DNA of 64,000 bases. Source: Ottowia testudinis (GTDB lineage Bacteria; Pseudomonadota; Gammaproteobacteria; Burkholderiales; Burkholderiaceae_C). Below the pieces are notes generated by a model. It was not told the origin of the DNA. It did no database searches and saw nothing but the letters and a program-made list of their open reading frames with translations. The translations under genes were made by a program, and so were the position numbers. The stretch covers positions 2,046,001 through 2,110,000 of the forward strand of contig NZ_CP071796.1 in assembly GCF_017498525.1 (NCBI RefSeq). Reading direction: 5' to 3'. Position 1 is the first letter of the stretch; each line of letters opens with the position of its first letter. Of the stretch, positions 33,676 to 41,783 are shown in pieces.

Positions 33676-34443
33676 ATGCGATTTATTGAGCTGACTCCGC
33701 AAACGATTGAGAATGAGCATATCTGCTGTGCGTTTTCAGATAAAAAGTGCTCCGCTGGCTACGCCATGAAGAAAGAGTGGCTCGCCGGGCAGTTTGAAAA
33801 GGGTTACGTATTTCGCCGACTGAATGAGCGCGCCAAGGTTTTCATTGAGTACGGCCCCGCCGAAATGGCCTGGGCTCCTGTATCAGCCCCTGGCTACATC
33901 ATGCTGGGTTGCTTTTGGGTTTCAGGCAAGTACAAAGGCCGCGGTCATGCAAAAACGTTGCTGCAAGGGGCGGTCGCAGAGGGGGAGCAGTCAAATAAAG
34001 AGGGTATTTTGGCAGTGGTGGGTAAAAATAAATACCATTTCATGGCCGATGGCGAGTGGTTACGTCGGCAGGGTTTTGAAGAGGTGGATACCACTGCTTC
34101 AGGATTTTCACTGATGGTTTTAAATAATCGAACTGCACGCAGCCGGCCGCAGTTCAATGAATCAGTCAGAAGTGGATCGTGCTCGTCAAAAGCCCGGGTG
34201 GCAGCCTATTACACCAATCGGTGCCCCTATACGGACTATCACGTGAACACGTCCTTGCAGGAAAGTGCAAGCAAGCGTGGGCTCTCACTGGAAATAATAA
34301 AAATTGACAGCTTGACCAAGGCCCAAATAGCGCCATCTCCGGCGACCATTTTCAGCCTGTTTTTTGACGGAAGATTTATCACCACAGATTTGAGTGTTTG
34401 CATGGATAGTCGTTTTGACACGATAGTGGGACGCGCGCTGTGA
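33676..34443 (+). CDS. GNAT N-acetyltransferase with C-terminal YoaP-like domain
   Basis: 255 residues. The N-terminal GNAT fold has CFWVSGKYKGRGHAKTLLQ (acetyl-CoA loop) and GILAVVGKNKYHFMADGEWLRRQGFEEV. The C-terminal part (from about 175, VAAYYTNRCPYTDYHVNTSLQE through FDGRFITTDLSVCMDS) matches the YoaP-like domain found after GNAT domains in YoaP proteins. Base composition is clearly lower in GC than the neighbours, with AAA/TTT-rich codons and no evident ribosome binding site. It sits inside a fatty-acid operon where it has no obvious role, so horizontal acquisition is likely. The acetyl acceptor is unknown. Confidence 0.88.
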   Translation: MRFIELTPQTIENEHICCAFSDKKCSAGYAMKKEWLAGQFEKGYVFRRLNERAKVFIEYGPAEMAWAPVSAPGYIMLGCFWVSGKYKGRGHAKTLLQGAVAEGEQSNKEGILAVVGKNKYHFMADGEWLRRQGFEEVDTTASGFSLMVLNNRTARSRPQFNESVRSGSCSSKARVAAYYTNRCPYTDYHVNTSLQESASKRGLSLEIIKIDSLTKAQIAPSPATIFSLFFDGRFITTDLSVCMDSRFDTIVGRAL

Positions 34444-34880
34444 CTCTGTCCTTCGGCGTCCACATTCCCTTTGTCGATCTGCTCGGCTTCACGCTGGAGC
34501 GCTTCGAGGGCGGTGAATCCACACTGCACTACGCGCCGCAGCCCGAGCACTGCAACTCATTCGGCGTCACCCACGGCGGCGCGGTGATGACGTTTCTGGA
34601 CGTGGTCATGGCTACAGCCGCGCGCAGCGCCAACGTAGAAAGCGGCATCATCACCATCGAGATGAAGACCAGCTTCATGCGGCCAGCGCCCCGGTCGACC
34701 GATGGCAAGCCACTGGTGGGCAAGGGCCGGTTGCTGCATCGCACCCGCAGCATGGCGTTTGTGGAAGGTGCGATTTACGACCCAGCGGGTCAGTTGTGCG
34801 CCACCGCGACAGGCACCTTCAAATACGTGGCGCCTGCCGAGCGGCCCGACCATACCAAGGGCCCGTTGCCCACCGATTGA
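34440..34880 (+). CDS. PaaI-family hotdog thioesterase
   Basis: 146 residues from GTG 34440, overlapping the GNAT stop (GTGA). The hotdog fold shows the hallmark HCNSFGVTHGGAVMTFLDVVMATAA, with the HGG motif and the acidic residue in the long helix, then TIEMKTSFMRPA. Such enzymes hydrolyse aberrant or terminal acyl-CoA esters. It belongs to the acyl-CoA catabolic run. The coupled GTG start shows that the low-GC gene was joined exactly upstream. Confidence 0.92.
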   Translation: MTLSFGVHIPFVDLLGFTLERFEGGESTLHYAPQPEHCNSFGVTHGGAVMTFLDVVMATAARSANVESGIITIEMKTSFMRPAPRSTDGKPLVGKGRLLHRTRSMAFVEGAIYDPAGQLCATATGTFKYVAPAERPDHTKGPLPTD

Positions 34881-34885
34881 GTTAT

Positions 34886-34945
34886 TTTTAGTACCAAAAC
34901 CGCTGCTTGTCCACGTAAATCAATGGTCGGCAGCTATCACAACCG
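34886..34945. repeat. Degenerate dispersed palindrome
   Basis: ACCGCTGCTTGTCCACG and CAATGGTCGGCAGCTATCACAA retain the outer arms of the dispersed palindrome but not the central GCGCTTG core. It lies before the oxidoreductase Shine-Dalgarno. Confidence 0.5.
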
Positions 34946-34961
34946 TAGCAAAGGAGTTTCC

Positions 34962-35978
34962 ATGCCGCAAAACCGCCAAATCCTGCTCGACAACCGTCCC
35001 GAGGGCGAAGCCGTCGCCAGCAACTTCAAGCTCGTCAGCACCGATACGCCCGCACTCAAAGACGGCGAGGTGCTGGTGCGCCACCATTACCTCAGCCTCG
35101 ACCCCTACATGCGCGGCCGCATGAACGACAGCAAGAGCTACGCAGCCAGCCAGCCGCTGGGCGAAGTGATGATCGGCGGCACGGTAGGCGAGGTGGTCGA
35201 GAGCAAGAACCCGAAGTTCGCGGTGGGCGACCAAGTGGTCGGCATGGGCGGCTGGCAGGAGTACAGCGTGGTGGACGGCAACGCGCCCGGCATGCTGCGC
35301 AAGGTGGACACCACCCACGTGCCGCTGTCGCACTACCTGGGCGCTGTGGGCATGCCGGGCGTGACGGCGTGGTACGGGCTGGTGAAAATCATCGCGCCGA
35401 AAGAAGGCAACACGCTGGTCGTCAGCGCCGCCACCGGCGCGGTGGGCAGCGCCTTTGCCGCGCTGGCCAAGGCGCGTGGCTGCCGCGTAGTGGGCATTGC
35501 CGGTGGGCCGGAAAAGTGCAAATACGCCGTGGACGAGCTGCACTTCGACGCCTGCATCGACTACCGTCAACACCCCGACGTCAAGACCATGAGCAAGGCG
35601 CTGAAGGACGCCTGCCCGAACGGCATTGACGGCTACTTCGAGAACGTCGGCGGCTACATTCTCGATTCCGTCCTGCTGCGCACCAACGCCTTTGCGCGCA
35701 TCGCCCTGTGCGGCATGATCGCCGGCTACGACGGTGCGCCGCTGCCGCTGCAGAACCCGGCGCTCATCCTGGTCAACCGCCTGATGATCCAGGGCTTCAT
35801 CGTCAGCGAGCACATGGAAGTGTGGCCCGAGGCGTTGAAAGAACTCGGCACCCTGGTCGGCACCGGCAAGCTCAAGCCGCGCGAGACGGTGGCCCAGGGC
35901 ATCGAGAGCGCGCCCGAAGCCTTCCTGGGATTGCTCAAGGGCAAAAATTTCGGCAAGCAGCTGGTCAAGCTGAGCTGA
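34962..35978 (+). CDS. NADP-dependent oxidoreductase, CurA/YncB-like MDR family
   Basis: 338 residues with AAGGAG upstream. It is a zinc-free medium-chain reductase: YLSLDPYMRGRMN near the start, the cofactor motif VVSAATGAVGSAFAALAKARGCRVVGIAGG, and IDGYFENVGGYILDSVL. Relatives reduce 2-alkenals, curcumin or prostaglandin-like enones using NADPH. Here it follows acyl-CoA catabolic genes and may reduce an unsaturated intermediate or detoxify enals. The substrate is not determined by sequence. Confidence 0.93.
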   Translation: MPQNRQILLDNRPEGEAVASNFKLVSTDTPALKDGEVLVRHHYLSLDPYMRGRMNDSKSYAASQPLGEVMIGGTVGEVVESKNPKFAVGDQVVGMGGWQEYSVVDGNAPGMLRKVDTTHVPLSHYLGAVGMPGVTAWYGLVKIIAPKEGNTLVVSAATGAVGSAFAALAKARGCRVVGIAGGPEKCKYAVDELHFDACIDYRQHPDVKTMSKALKDACPNGIDGYFENVGGYILDSVLLRTNAFARIALCGMIAGYDGAPLPLQNPALILVNRLMIQGFIVSEHMEVWPEALKELGTLVGTGKLKPRETVAQGIESAPEAFLGLLKGKNFGKQLVKLS

Positions 35979-36100
35979 GCGGGGCGCGGCGGCCCATCCG
36001 CCGCGCCCCTTGGTATCGCCAGACGCTGCTTGTCCGTCATGCACCGCATGCCCAGCGCGCTGCACCCGCACAATCCGCGCGTTTGTGTTCAGGAGCTTGC

Positions 36101-37069
36101 ATGCACGCATTGATTCATCAACTGGCCCACCGCTTCGCGCTCGATGGCGCGGGCGCCGAGCGCCTGTGGGCGCTGTCCGACCTGCACCGCAAGCCGGATC
36201 AACTGGGGCCGTACCTTTATCGCAGCCTGGCGGTGCTGGCGGCCCTGCTGCTGGGCGCGGGGCTGATTTTTTGGGTGGCCGCCAACTGGCAGGACCAGAC
36301 GCGCGAATTCAAGCTGCACCTGCTCGAAGGCGCGGTGCTGGTCAGCGCCCTGGCCGCGCTGGTGCTGCCGCGCCTGCGCACCGCCTGTCTGCTGCTGGCC
36401 ACGCTGGCGCTGGGCGGGCTGCTGGCCTTCGTCGGCCAGACCTACCAGACCGGCGCCGACGCCTGGCAGCTGTTCCTGGCCTGGGCCGCGCTGGCACTGG
36501 CCTGGGCGCTGGCGGCGCGGCGCGACGGTTTGTGGGCGGTGTGGATTCTGATCGTTGGCCTGGCGCTGGCGCTGTGGTCGGGCGATGCACTGCTCAACCC
36601 ACTGCAAAGCCTGCTCACCGGGCGCCACACGCGCAGTCTGCTCACGCCGGTGCTGTGGGTGGCGGCGTTTCTGCTGCCGCTGGCGCTGCCCCGGTTGAAG
36701 CTGGTGCCCGCGGGCGCGCCCATCAGCTGGCGCCTGGCGGCGCTGCTGGCGCTCAGTGCCTGGTGCACTTACGCCCTGTTTGGCTTGTTTGCGCGCGATC
36801 AGGCGTGGCAATACTTCTTCAACGCGCTGCTGGTGGCCGGCGCCGCCGCGCTGACCTGGGCACTGCGCCCGCGCGATTTCGTGGTGCTGGGCCTGACGGT
36901 GCTGGCGCTCAATGTGCTGCTGATCAGCGGGTTCGCGCGGCTGTTGTTTGAAGGCGCGCGGGGCGATGGCGTGGCCGCTGCCCTGATGCTGACGCTGATC
37001 GCCGCCGCTTGCGTGGGCGCCAGCGGCACCTGGCTGTACCGCTTGCAGCGCGAGGAGGCCGCCGCATGA
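36101..37069 (+). CDS. DUF2157 multi-spanning membrane protein
   Basis: 322 residues, AGGAG 8 bases before ATG. The N-terminal cytoplasmic part (IHQLAHRFALDGAGAERLWALSDL, PDQLGPYLYRSLAVLAALLLGAGLIFWVAANW) is the DUF2157 signature. About ten hydrophobic helices follow (WAALALAWALAARRDG, LLTPVLWVAAFLLPLALP). Its stop overlaps the ATG of the next gene. DUF2157 and DUF4401-GDYXXLXY proteins are regularly encoded as a pair; their role is unknown. Confidence 0.88.
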   Translation: MHALIHQLAHRFALDGAGAERLWALSDLHRKPDQLGPYLYRSLAVLAALLLGAGLIFWVAANWQDQTREFKLHLLEGAVLVSALAALVLPRLRTACLLLATLALGGLLAFVGQTYQTGADAWQLFLAWAALALAWALAARRDGLWAVWILIVGLALALWSGDALLNPLQSLLTGRHTRSLLTPVLWVAAFLLPLALPRLKLVPAGAPISWRLAALLALSAWCTYALFGLFARDQAWQYFFNALLVAGAAALTWALRPRDFVVLGLTVLALNVLLISGFARLLFEGARGDGVAAALMLTLIAAACVGASGTWLYRLQREEAAA

Positions 37070-38787
37070 GCGCCGCCATCCCACCCGAGCGCCGGCTGGT
37101 CGAGGCCGCGCAAGCCGAGCAACTGCTTCCACCCGAAGCCACCGCCGCCTGGCGTGAGGAGGGCGGGCCGTCCTGGATCATCACCGTCCTCAGCTTCCTG
37201 GGCGCGCAACTGGTGGTGCTGCCGTTTCTGGCCTTTCTGGGGCTGCTGGCGTACCGCCTCTTCTTTGAGCCGCCGGGCACTTTCATCGCCGCCGCCATGC
37301 TGATCGGCGGCGCGTCGGTGCTGCTGCACGCACGGCCGGGCATGTTCTTGGAGCAACTCAGCTTCAGCGCGCTGCTGGCGGGGCTGGCCTTGCTGGTGGT
37401 GGGCTTTAGAGCCGAGTTGAGCAACGTGGTGCTGCTCGTTTTGCTGGTGGTGCTGTTGGGCGTGGCGCTGGTGGCGCGCGTGCCATGGGTGCAGCGCGTA
37501 CTGGGTTTTCTGGCCGGCCTGGCGTTCCTGCTGCTGGTGCTGTGGCCGGTGGGCGGTCTGCCAGGCGGGGATGCGTGGACGGACTCGATGTGGCGCCTGG
37601 TGGCCTTTCCCATGGTCTTGAATGCCGCACTGCTGGCGTTGGCGTGGGCGTGGTGGGCCGCCACCGAGCCGCGCTGGTCGGGCCGCGCCGCGGCGCCCGC
37701 GCTGCACGCGCTGGCCGATGGCGTGGGCGTGGCCTTGCTGCTGGCGGTGGCGTATGGCAGCACGCGGCATTTCTGGACGCTGGATTTCCTTGGGCGCGGC
37801 CCCGCCGGCTCGGCCGACGACCCCACGGCGGGGCTGGCGCGCATCTTCACGCTGGGCTGGCCGGCGCTGCTGCAAATGGCGCTGGTGGTGATCTCGGCCG
37901 CCTGGCTGATGCGGCACTGGCGCTTGCGCCAGACGGCACAGCCGCGCGGCCTGGGCTTGATGGCGCTGGTCTACGCCGTGCTGCTGCTGGCGTGCTTCGT
38001 GATTCCGCACGTGGGCGTGGTGGCGCTGGTCGGCACGCTGGCGCTGGGCACCGGGCGGCGGCTGATGCTGGGGCTGGCGCTGGCCACGCTGCTGGCGCAG
38101 CTTTCCGGCTTTTACTACGCGCTGGCCTGGCCGTTGGCGCACAAGGCGGCGTTGCTGGCGGGCATCGGCGCGGCGCTGGGCCTGGCGCTGTGGGCGCTGC
38201 GCGAGCGCACGGCGCCCGGCGCGCCACTGACGGCGCCGGCGCTCGACGCCGGCCCGCGCTGGATGGCTCCTGTTTTGATAGCTGCTGGCGCTTTGTTGGC
38301 GCTGACCACCGTGCATTTCGACGTCAAAAAGAAGGAAGAAGTCATCGCCCAAGGTCAGAAAATCTACGTGCCTTTGGCGCCGCGCGATCCGCGCTCGTTG
38401 ATGCAGGGCGATTACATGGCGCTCAACTTTGCCTTTCCGTCCGACGTGCACAAGGCGCTGGCCGAAGACGACGCGCTGGGCGCCACGCGCCATGCCCACG
38501 TCGTCGCCACGCTCGACGCACGCGGCGTGGCCACCGTGCTGCGCGTTGCGCGCGCGGGCGAGGCGTTGGCCACCGGCGAGCGCCTGCTGCCCGTCAAGCG
38601 TCTCAAGCACGACTGGGTTCTGGTGACCGACGCGTTTTTCTTCCCTGAAGGGCAGGGCGAGCCTTTTGCCAGCGCCCGTTTTGGCGAGTTCCGCGCGCTG
38701 CCCGATGGGCGCGCCTTGCTGGTCGGCCTGGCCGACGAGCACCTGCAAGCCATTCAGCCCGCGCCGCGCAAAAAACCCAAGGAGTAG
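37066..38787 (+). CDS. DUF4401 and GDYXXLXY fusion membrane protein
   Basis: 573 residues, coupled to the DUF2157 gene by ATGA. The N-terminal two thirds hold about ten membrane helices of DUF4401 type (WIITVLSFLGAQLVVLPFL, LLALATLLAQLSGFYYALAW region). The C-terminal soluble part after residue 405 (HFDVKKKEEVIAQGQKIYVPLAP) contains LMQGDYMALNFAF, the GDYxxLxY motif in the form GDYMALNF, and lies outside the membrane, probably in the periplasm. In other genomes these two domains are often separate proteins. Residues around 402-410 (LIAAGALLAL) lie on a half copy of the dispersed repeat. Confidence 0.86.
   Translation: MSAAIPPERRLVEAAQAEQLLPPEATAAWREEGGPSWIITVLSFLGAQLVVLPFLAFLGLLAYRLFFEPPGTFIAAAMLIGGASVLLHARPGMFLEQLSFSALLAGLALLVVGFRAELSNVVLLVLLVVLLGVALVARVPWVQRVLGFLAGLAFLLLVLWPVGGLPGGDAWTDSMWRLVAFPMVLNAALLALAWAWWAATEPRWSGRAAAPALHALADGVGVALLLAVAYGSTRHFWTLDFLGRGPAGSADDPTAGLARIFTLGWPALLQMALVVISAAWLMRHWRLRQTAQPRGLGLMALVYAVLLLACFVIPHVGVVALVGTLALGTGRRLMLGLALATLLAQLSGFYYALAWPLAHKAALLAGIGAALGLALWALRERTAPGAPLTAPALDAGPRWMAPVLIAAGALLALTTVHFDVKKKEEVIAQGQKIYVPLAPRDPRSLMQGDYMALNFAFPSDVHKALAEDDALGATRHAHVVATLDARGVATVLRVARAGEALATGERLLPVKRLKHDWVLVTDAFFFPEGQGEPFASARFGEFRALPDGRALLVGLADEHLQAIQPAPRKKPKE
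38270..38305 (+). repeat. Half copy of dispersed palindrome inside DUF4401 gene
   Basis: TTTTGATAGCTGCTGGCGCTTTGTTGGCGCTG keeps the left arm of the dispersed palindrome. It is read in frame as a hydrophobic stretch of the last membrane helix. Confidence 0.55.
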
Positions 38788-38790
38788 GCC

Positions 38791-40440
38791 ATGACCGCCA
38801 CGCACGACGTCTTCAACCAGGCCACGCCGCTGGCCGATGTGAGCCTGTGGGACATCAACGCCCCACTGCAAGACGCGCTGCGCCTGCACGCGCCCGGCTT
38901 GGACACGTCCGCCCTGCGTGGCCTGGGCGCGCGCGCCGGCAGCGCCGCGCTGCAAGACCACGCGCGCCTGGCCAATGCGCACCTGCCGCGCCTGCGCACG
39001 CACGACCGCTTTGGCCACCGCATCGACGAGGTGGAATTTCACCCCAGCTACCACGCGCTGATGAGCGCCGCTTGCGAAGCGGGGCTGCACGGCACGCCGT
39101 TTTCAGACGCCGCGCAGGCCAGCGGCCACGCGCACCTGCAGCGCGCCGCCGCCTTCATGCTGTTCACCGAGGCCGAGCCGGCCATGCTGTGCCCGATCTC
39201 CATGACCTACGCCGTCACGCCCGCGCTGCGTGACAACCCCGCCATCTACCGCGACTGGGCGCCGCAGCTCACCGCGCGCGCCTACGACCCGGCCTTGAAG
39301 CTGTGGCGCGACAAGCCGGGCGTGACCATGGGCATGGCCATGACGGAAAAGCAGGGCGGATCCGACGTGCGCGCCAACACCACGCAAGCCGCGCCCGATG
39401 GCCACGACGACTGGGGCGCGCGCTACCGGCTCACCGGCCACAAGTGGTTTTGCTCGGCGCCCATGTGCGATGCGTTTTTGGTGCTGGCACAGGCGGCGGG
39501 CGGCCTGTCGTGCTTTTTCTTGCCGCGCGTGCTGCCGGATGGCTCGCGCAACACGCTGCGCATTCAGCGCCTGAAAGACAAGCTGGGCAACAAGGCCAAC
39601 GCCTCATCCGAAATCGAATTCGACGGCACGCTGGCCTGGCGGGTCGGTGAAGAAGGCCGCGGCGTGCCGCAAATCCTGGCCATGGGCACGATGACGCGGC
39701 TGGATTGTGCCTTGGGCACCAGCGGTCTGATGCGCCAGGCGCTGGCGATCGCGCTGCACCACACGGCGCAGCGCAGCGCCTTTGGCAAGCGCCTGATCGA
39801 GCAGCCGCTGATGCGCAACGTGCTGGCCGACCTGGCTCTTGAAAGCGAAGCCGCCACGGCGCTGTCGCTGCGGCTGGCGCACGCCTTTGACCATCAAGAC
39901 GACGCACAGCAGCGCCTGCTGGCGCGCGTGCTGACGCCGATTGCCAAGTTCTGGATCTGCAAGCGCGGCAGCTTGTTCGCGCAGGAAGCCATGGAATGCC
40001 TGGGCGGCAACGGCTACGTGGAAGAAGCGGGCGAGGGCGTGATGGCGCGCATCTACCGCGAAATGCCGGTCAACAGCATCTGGGAAGGCGCCGGCAACAT
40101 CATGGCGCTGGACCTGCTGCGCGCGTTGCGCCAGGGCGACGTGGCCGCCGCGCTGGCGCACGAGCTGTCGCCTGCGCGCGGACAGCACGCCGCGCTCGAC
40201 CGCATGATCGACGCCTTGCCGCAGCGCGTGGCCGATGGCGTGCCAGAAACCGAAGCGCGGGTGCTGGCGCGCGACGTGGCGCTGACGCTGCAAGGCGCGC
40301 TGCTGGCGCAATCCGCGCCGGCGGCGGTGTTTGGCGCGTTCTGTGATTCGCGGCTGGCCAGGCACCACGACGTGTTCGGCACGCTGGGCGCAGGCGCCGA
40401 CTTCGACGCCATCGTGCGGCGGGCGATGCCGATGAATTGA
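38791..40440 (+). CDS. Acyl-CoA dehydrogenase, AidB-like
   Basis: 549 residues; AAGGAG overlaps the previous stop. Size and N-terminus (NQATPLADVSLWDINAPLQDAL, FGHRIDEVEFHPSYHALM) match AidB, a flavoprotein of the adaptive response to alkylation that also has isovaleryl-CoA dehydrogenase activity. Landmarks are MAMTEKQGGSDVRANTT, YRLTGHKWFCSAPM, GNKANASSEIEFDGTLAW and ECLGGNGYVEEAGEGVMARIYREMPVNSIWEGAGNIM. The C-terminal DNA-binding-like domain is present. No ada/alkA genes are nearby, so a metabolic role with the surrounding acyl-CoA genes is equally possible. Confidence 0.92.
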   Translation: MTATHDVFNQATPLADVSLWDINAPLQDALRLHAPGLDTSALRGLGARAGSAALQDHARLANAHLPRLRTHDRFGHRIDEVEFHPSYHALMSAACEAGLHGTPFSDAAQASGHAHLQRAAAFMLFTEAEPAMLCPISMTYAVTPALRDNPAIYRDWAPQLTARAYDPALKLWRDKPGVTMGMAMTEKQGGSDVRANTTQAAPDGHDDWGARYRLTGHKWFCSAPMCDAFLVLAQAAGGLSCFFLPRVLPDGSRNTLRIQRLKDKLGNKANASSEIEFDGTLAWRVGEEGRGVPQILAMGTMTRLDCALGTSGLMRQALAIALHHTAQRSAFGKRLIEQPLMRNVLADLALESEAATALSLRLAHAFDHQDDAQQRLLARVLTPIAKFWICKRGSLFAQEAMECLGGNGYVEEAGEGVMARIYREMPVNSIWEGAGNIMALDLLRALRQGDVAAALAHELSPARGQHAALDRMIDALPQRVADGVPETEARVLARDVALTLQGALLAQSAPAAVFGAFCDSRLARHHDVFGTLGAGADFDAIVRRAMPMN

Positions 40441-40463
40441 ATATTCAACATCCGAACAGCCAT

Positions 40464-40559
40464 ACGCGAAGGACGCAAAGGATTCGCAAAGGACGCAAAA
40501 GAAGCAACTAAAAATTGCATTTTTTGCGTCCTTCGCGTCATCTTCGCGTCCTTCGCGTC
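40464..40559. repeat. Long inverted repeat of GCGAAGGACGCAAA units
   Basis: The left arm has ACGCGAAGGACGCAAAGG, then TTCGCAAAGGACGCAAAAG. The right arm is its near complement, TTTTTGCGTCCTTCGCGT and CTTCGCGTCCTTCGCGT, around a short AT-rich loop. It would form a hairpin of about 96 nt between the AidB-like gene and an SDR gene. This repeat type differs from the AGCTGCT palindrome. Confidence 0.85.
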
Positions 40560-40594
40560 CGGCTATTGGGGTTTAACGACTGAAAAGGACAGCC

Positions 40595-41500
40595 ATGATC
40601 ACCGACTTCAAAGGTAAAACCGCCGTCATCACCGGCGCCGCTTCAGGCTTTGGCCTCGAATGCGCGCGCATCGCCGCCCAGCGCGGCATGAATGTGGTGC
40701 TGGTCGACGTGCAGGCCGATGCGCTTGAAAAAGCAGAGCAAGAAATCCAGGCCCTGGGCGCACGCACGCTGTCGCGGCGCGTGGATGTGGCCAAGGCGCC
40801 GGTGATGGAGCTGCTGGCGCAGCACGTGCAGGAGGAGTTCGGGGCGCCGCATTTCGTCTTCAACAACGCCGGCGTCGGCGCCGGTGGACTGATCTGGGAA
40901 AACACCGTCAAGGACTGGGATTGGGTGCTGGGTGTCAATGTGTGGGGCGTGATCCACGGCGTGCGCCTGTTCACACCCCTGATGCTGGACGCCGCCAAGA
41001 AAGACCCGGCCTATCAAGGCCACATCGTCAACACGGCCAGCATGGCCGGGCTGCTCACGCCGCCCAACATGGGCATCTACAACGTCAGCAAGCACGCGGT
41101 GGTGGCGTTGACCGAGACGCTGTATCAGGACCTGAAGCTGGTTACCGACCAGATCAGCGCCAGCGTGCTGTGCCCGTACTTCGTGCCGACCGGCATCAAT
41201 CAGAGCGAGCGCAACCGTCCGGCCGATCTGGCCCCTGGCGCGTCCACGGTGAGCCAGCGCATCGGCCAGGCGATGAGCGACAAGGCCGTGGGCAGCGGTA
41301 AGATCACCGCCGCTGAAGTGGCGCAAAAAGTGTTCGACGCCATGGAGCAGGACCAGTTCTACGTCTTCAGCCACCCCAAGGCGCTGGGCAATGTGGCCTC
41401 GCGCATGCAGGCCATGGTGGACATTGCCAACCCGCCCGATCCCTTCACCGAGCGGCCCGAGATTGGCGAGCAGTTGCGCGCCGCCCTGCGCCAGGCTTGA
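40595..41500 (+). CDS. Short-chain dehydrogenase/reductase
   Basis: 301 residues with AAGGA upstream. TGAASGFG cofactor motif, FVFNNAGVGAGG, and catalytic NTASMAGLL with YNVSKHAVVALTE are present. The C-terminal 60 residues are longer than usual (PKALGNVASRMQAMVDIANPPDPFTERPEIGEQLRA), as in a group of SDRs found with lipid metabolism genes. It closes the acyl-CoA island on the plus strand; the substrate is unknown. Confidence 0.92.
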   Translation: MITDFKGKTAVITGAASGFGLECARIAAQRGMNVVLVDVQADALEKAEQEIQALGARTLSRRVDVAKAPVMELLAQHVQEEFGAPHFVFNNAGVGAGGLIWENTVKDWDWVLGVNVWGVIHGVRLFTPLMLDAAKKDPAYQGHIVNTASMAGLLTPPNMGIYNVSKHAVVALTETLYQDLKLVTDQISASVLCPYFVPTGINQSERNRPADLAPGASTVSQRIGQAMSDKAVGSGKITAAEVAQKVFDAMEQDQFYVFSHPKALGNVASRMQAMVDIANPPDPFTERPEIGEQLRAALRQA

Positions 41501-41507
41501 GCCCAGG

Positions 41508-41607
41508 TCTGTCAAAAATAAGAGCTGCTCGCGCTGGCCAGAAAAGGGTTTCAGGTTCTTTGGGTCCGCAACCCCTGCTGTACTTGCGTAAGCTGCTATC
41601 CAATTTG
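41508..41607. repeat. Dispersed palindrome split by about 50 bp
   Basis: The left arm AAGAGCTGCTCGCGCTGG and the right arm TAAGCTGCTATCCAATTTGA are separated by about 50 bases of unrelated sequence (AAAAGGGTTTCAGGTTC...), whereas other copies have only a few bases there. The rest of the gap to 41783 shows nothing recognised. Confidence 0.5.
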
Positions 41608-41783
41608 AGGCGTGTGTTGCGCGGCGTGATGGCGGCAGCGCGTGGTTGCTGGGAGGTTGCTCCTGAAATAATAGCTGCTGACGCACGTCAATAGGGCGCC
41701 AGGGGCTTAAACCGCTCCCGTCTTGTGTCCGCGCGCGGCATCCGCCGACAGCCTCTGCCACGCCACATCGCTACAGTGCGTGC

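Noticed and set aside
36799-39090. A long Gln/Arg/His-rich minus-strand frame
   Set aside because: Shadow of the DUF2157/DUF4401 genes; composition typical of antisense high-GC frames.
38791-40440. Calling the AidB-like protein a DNA-repair gene
   Set aside because: No alkylation-response genes are nearby, and the context is acyl-CoA metabolism; only the family name is supported.
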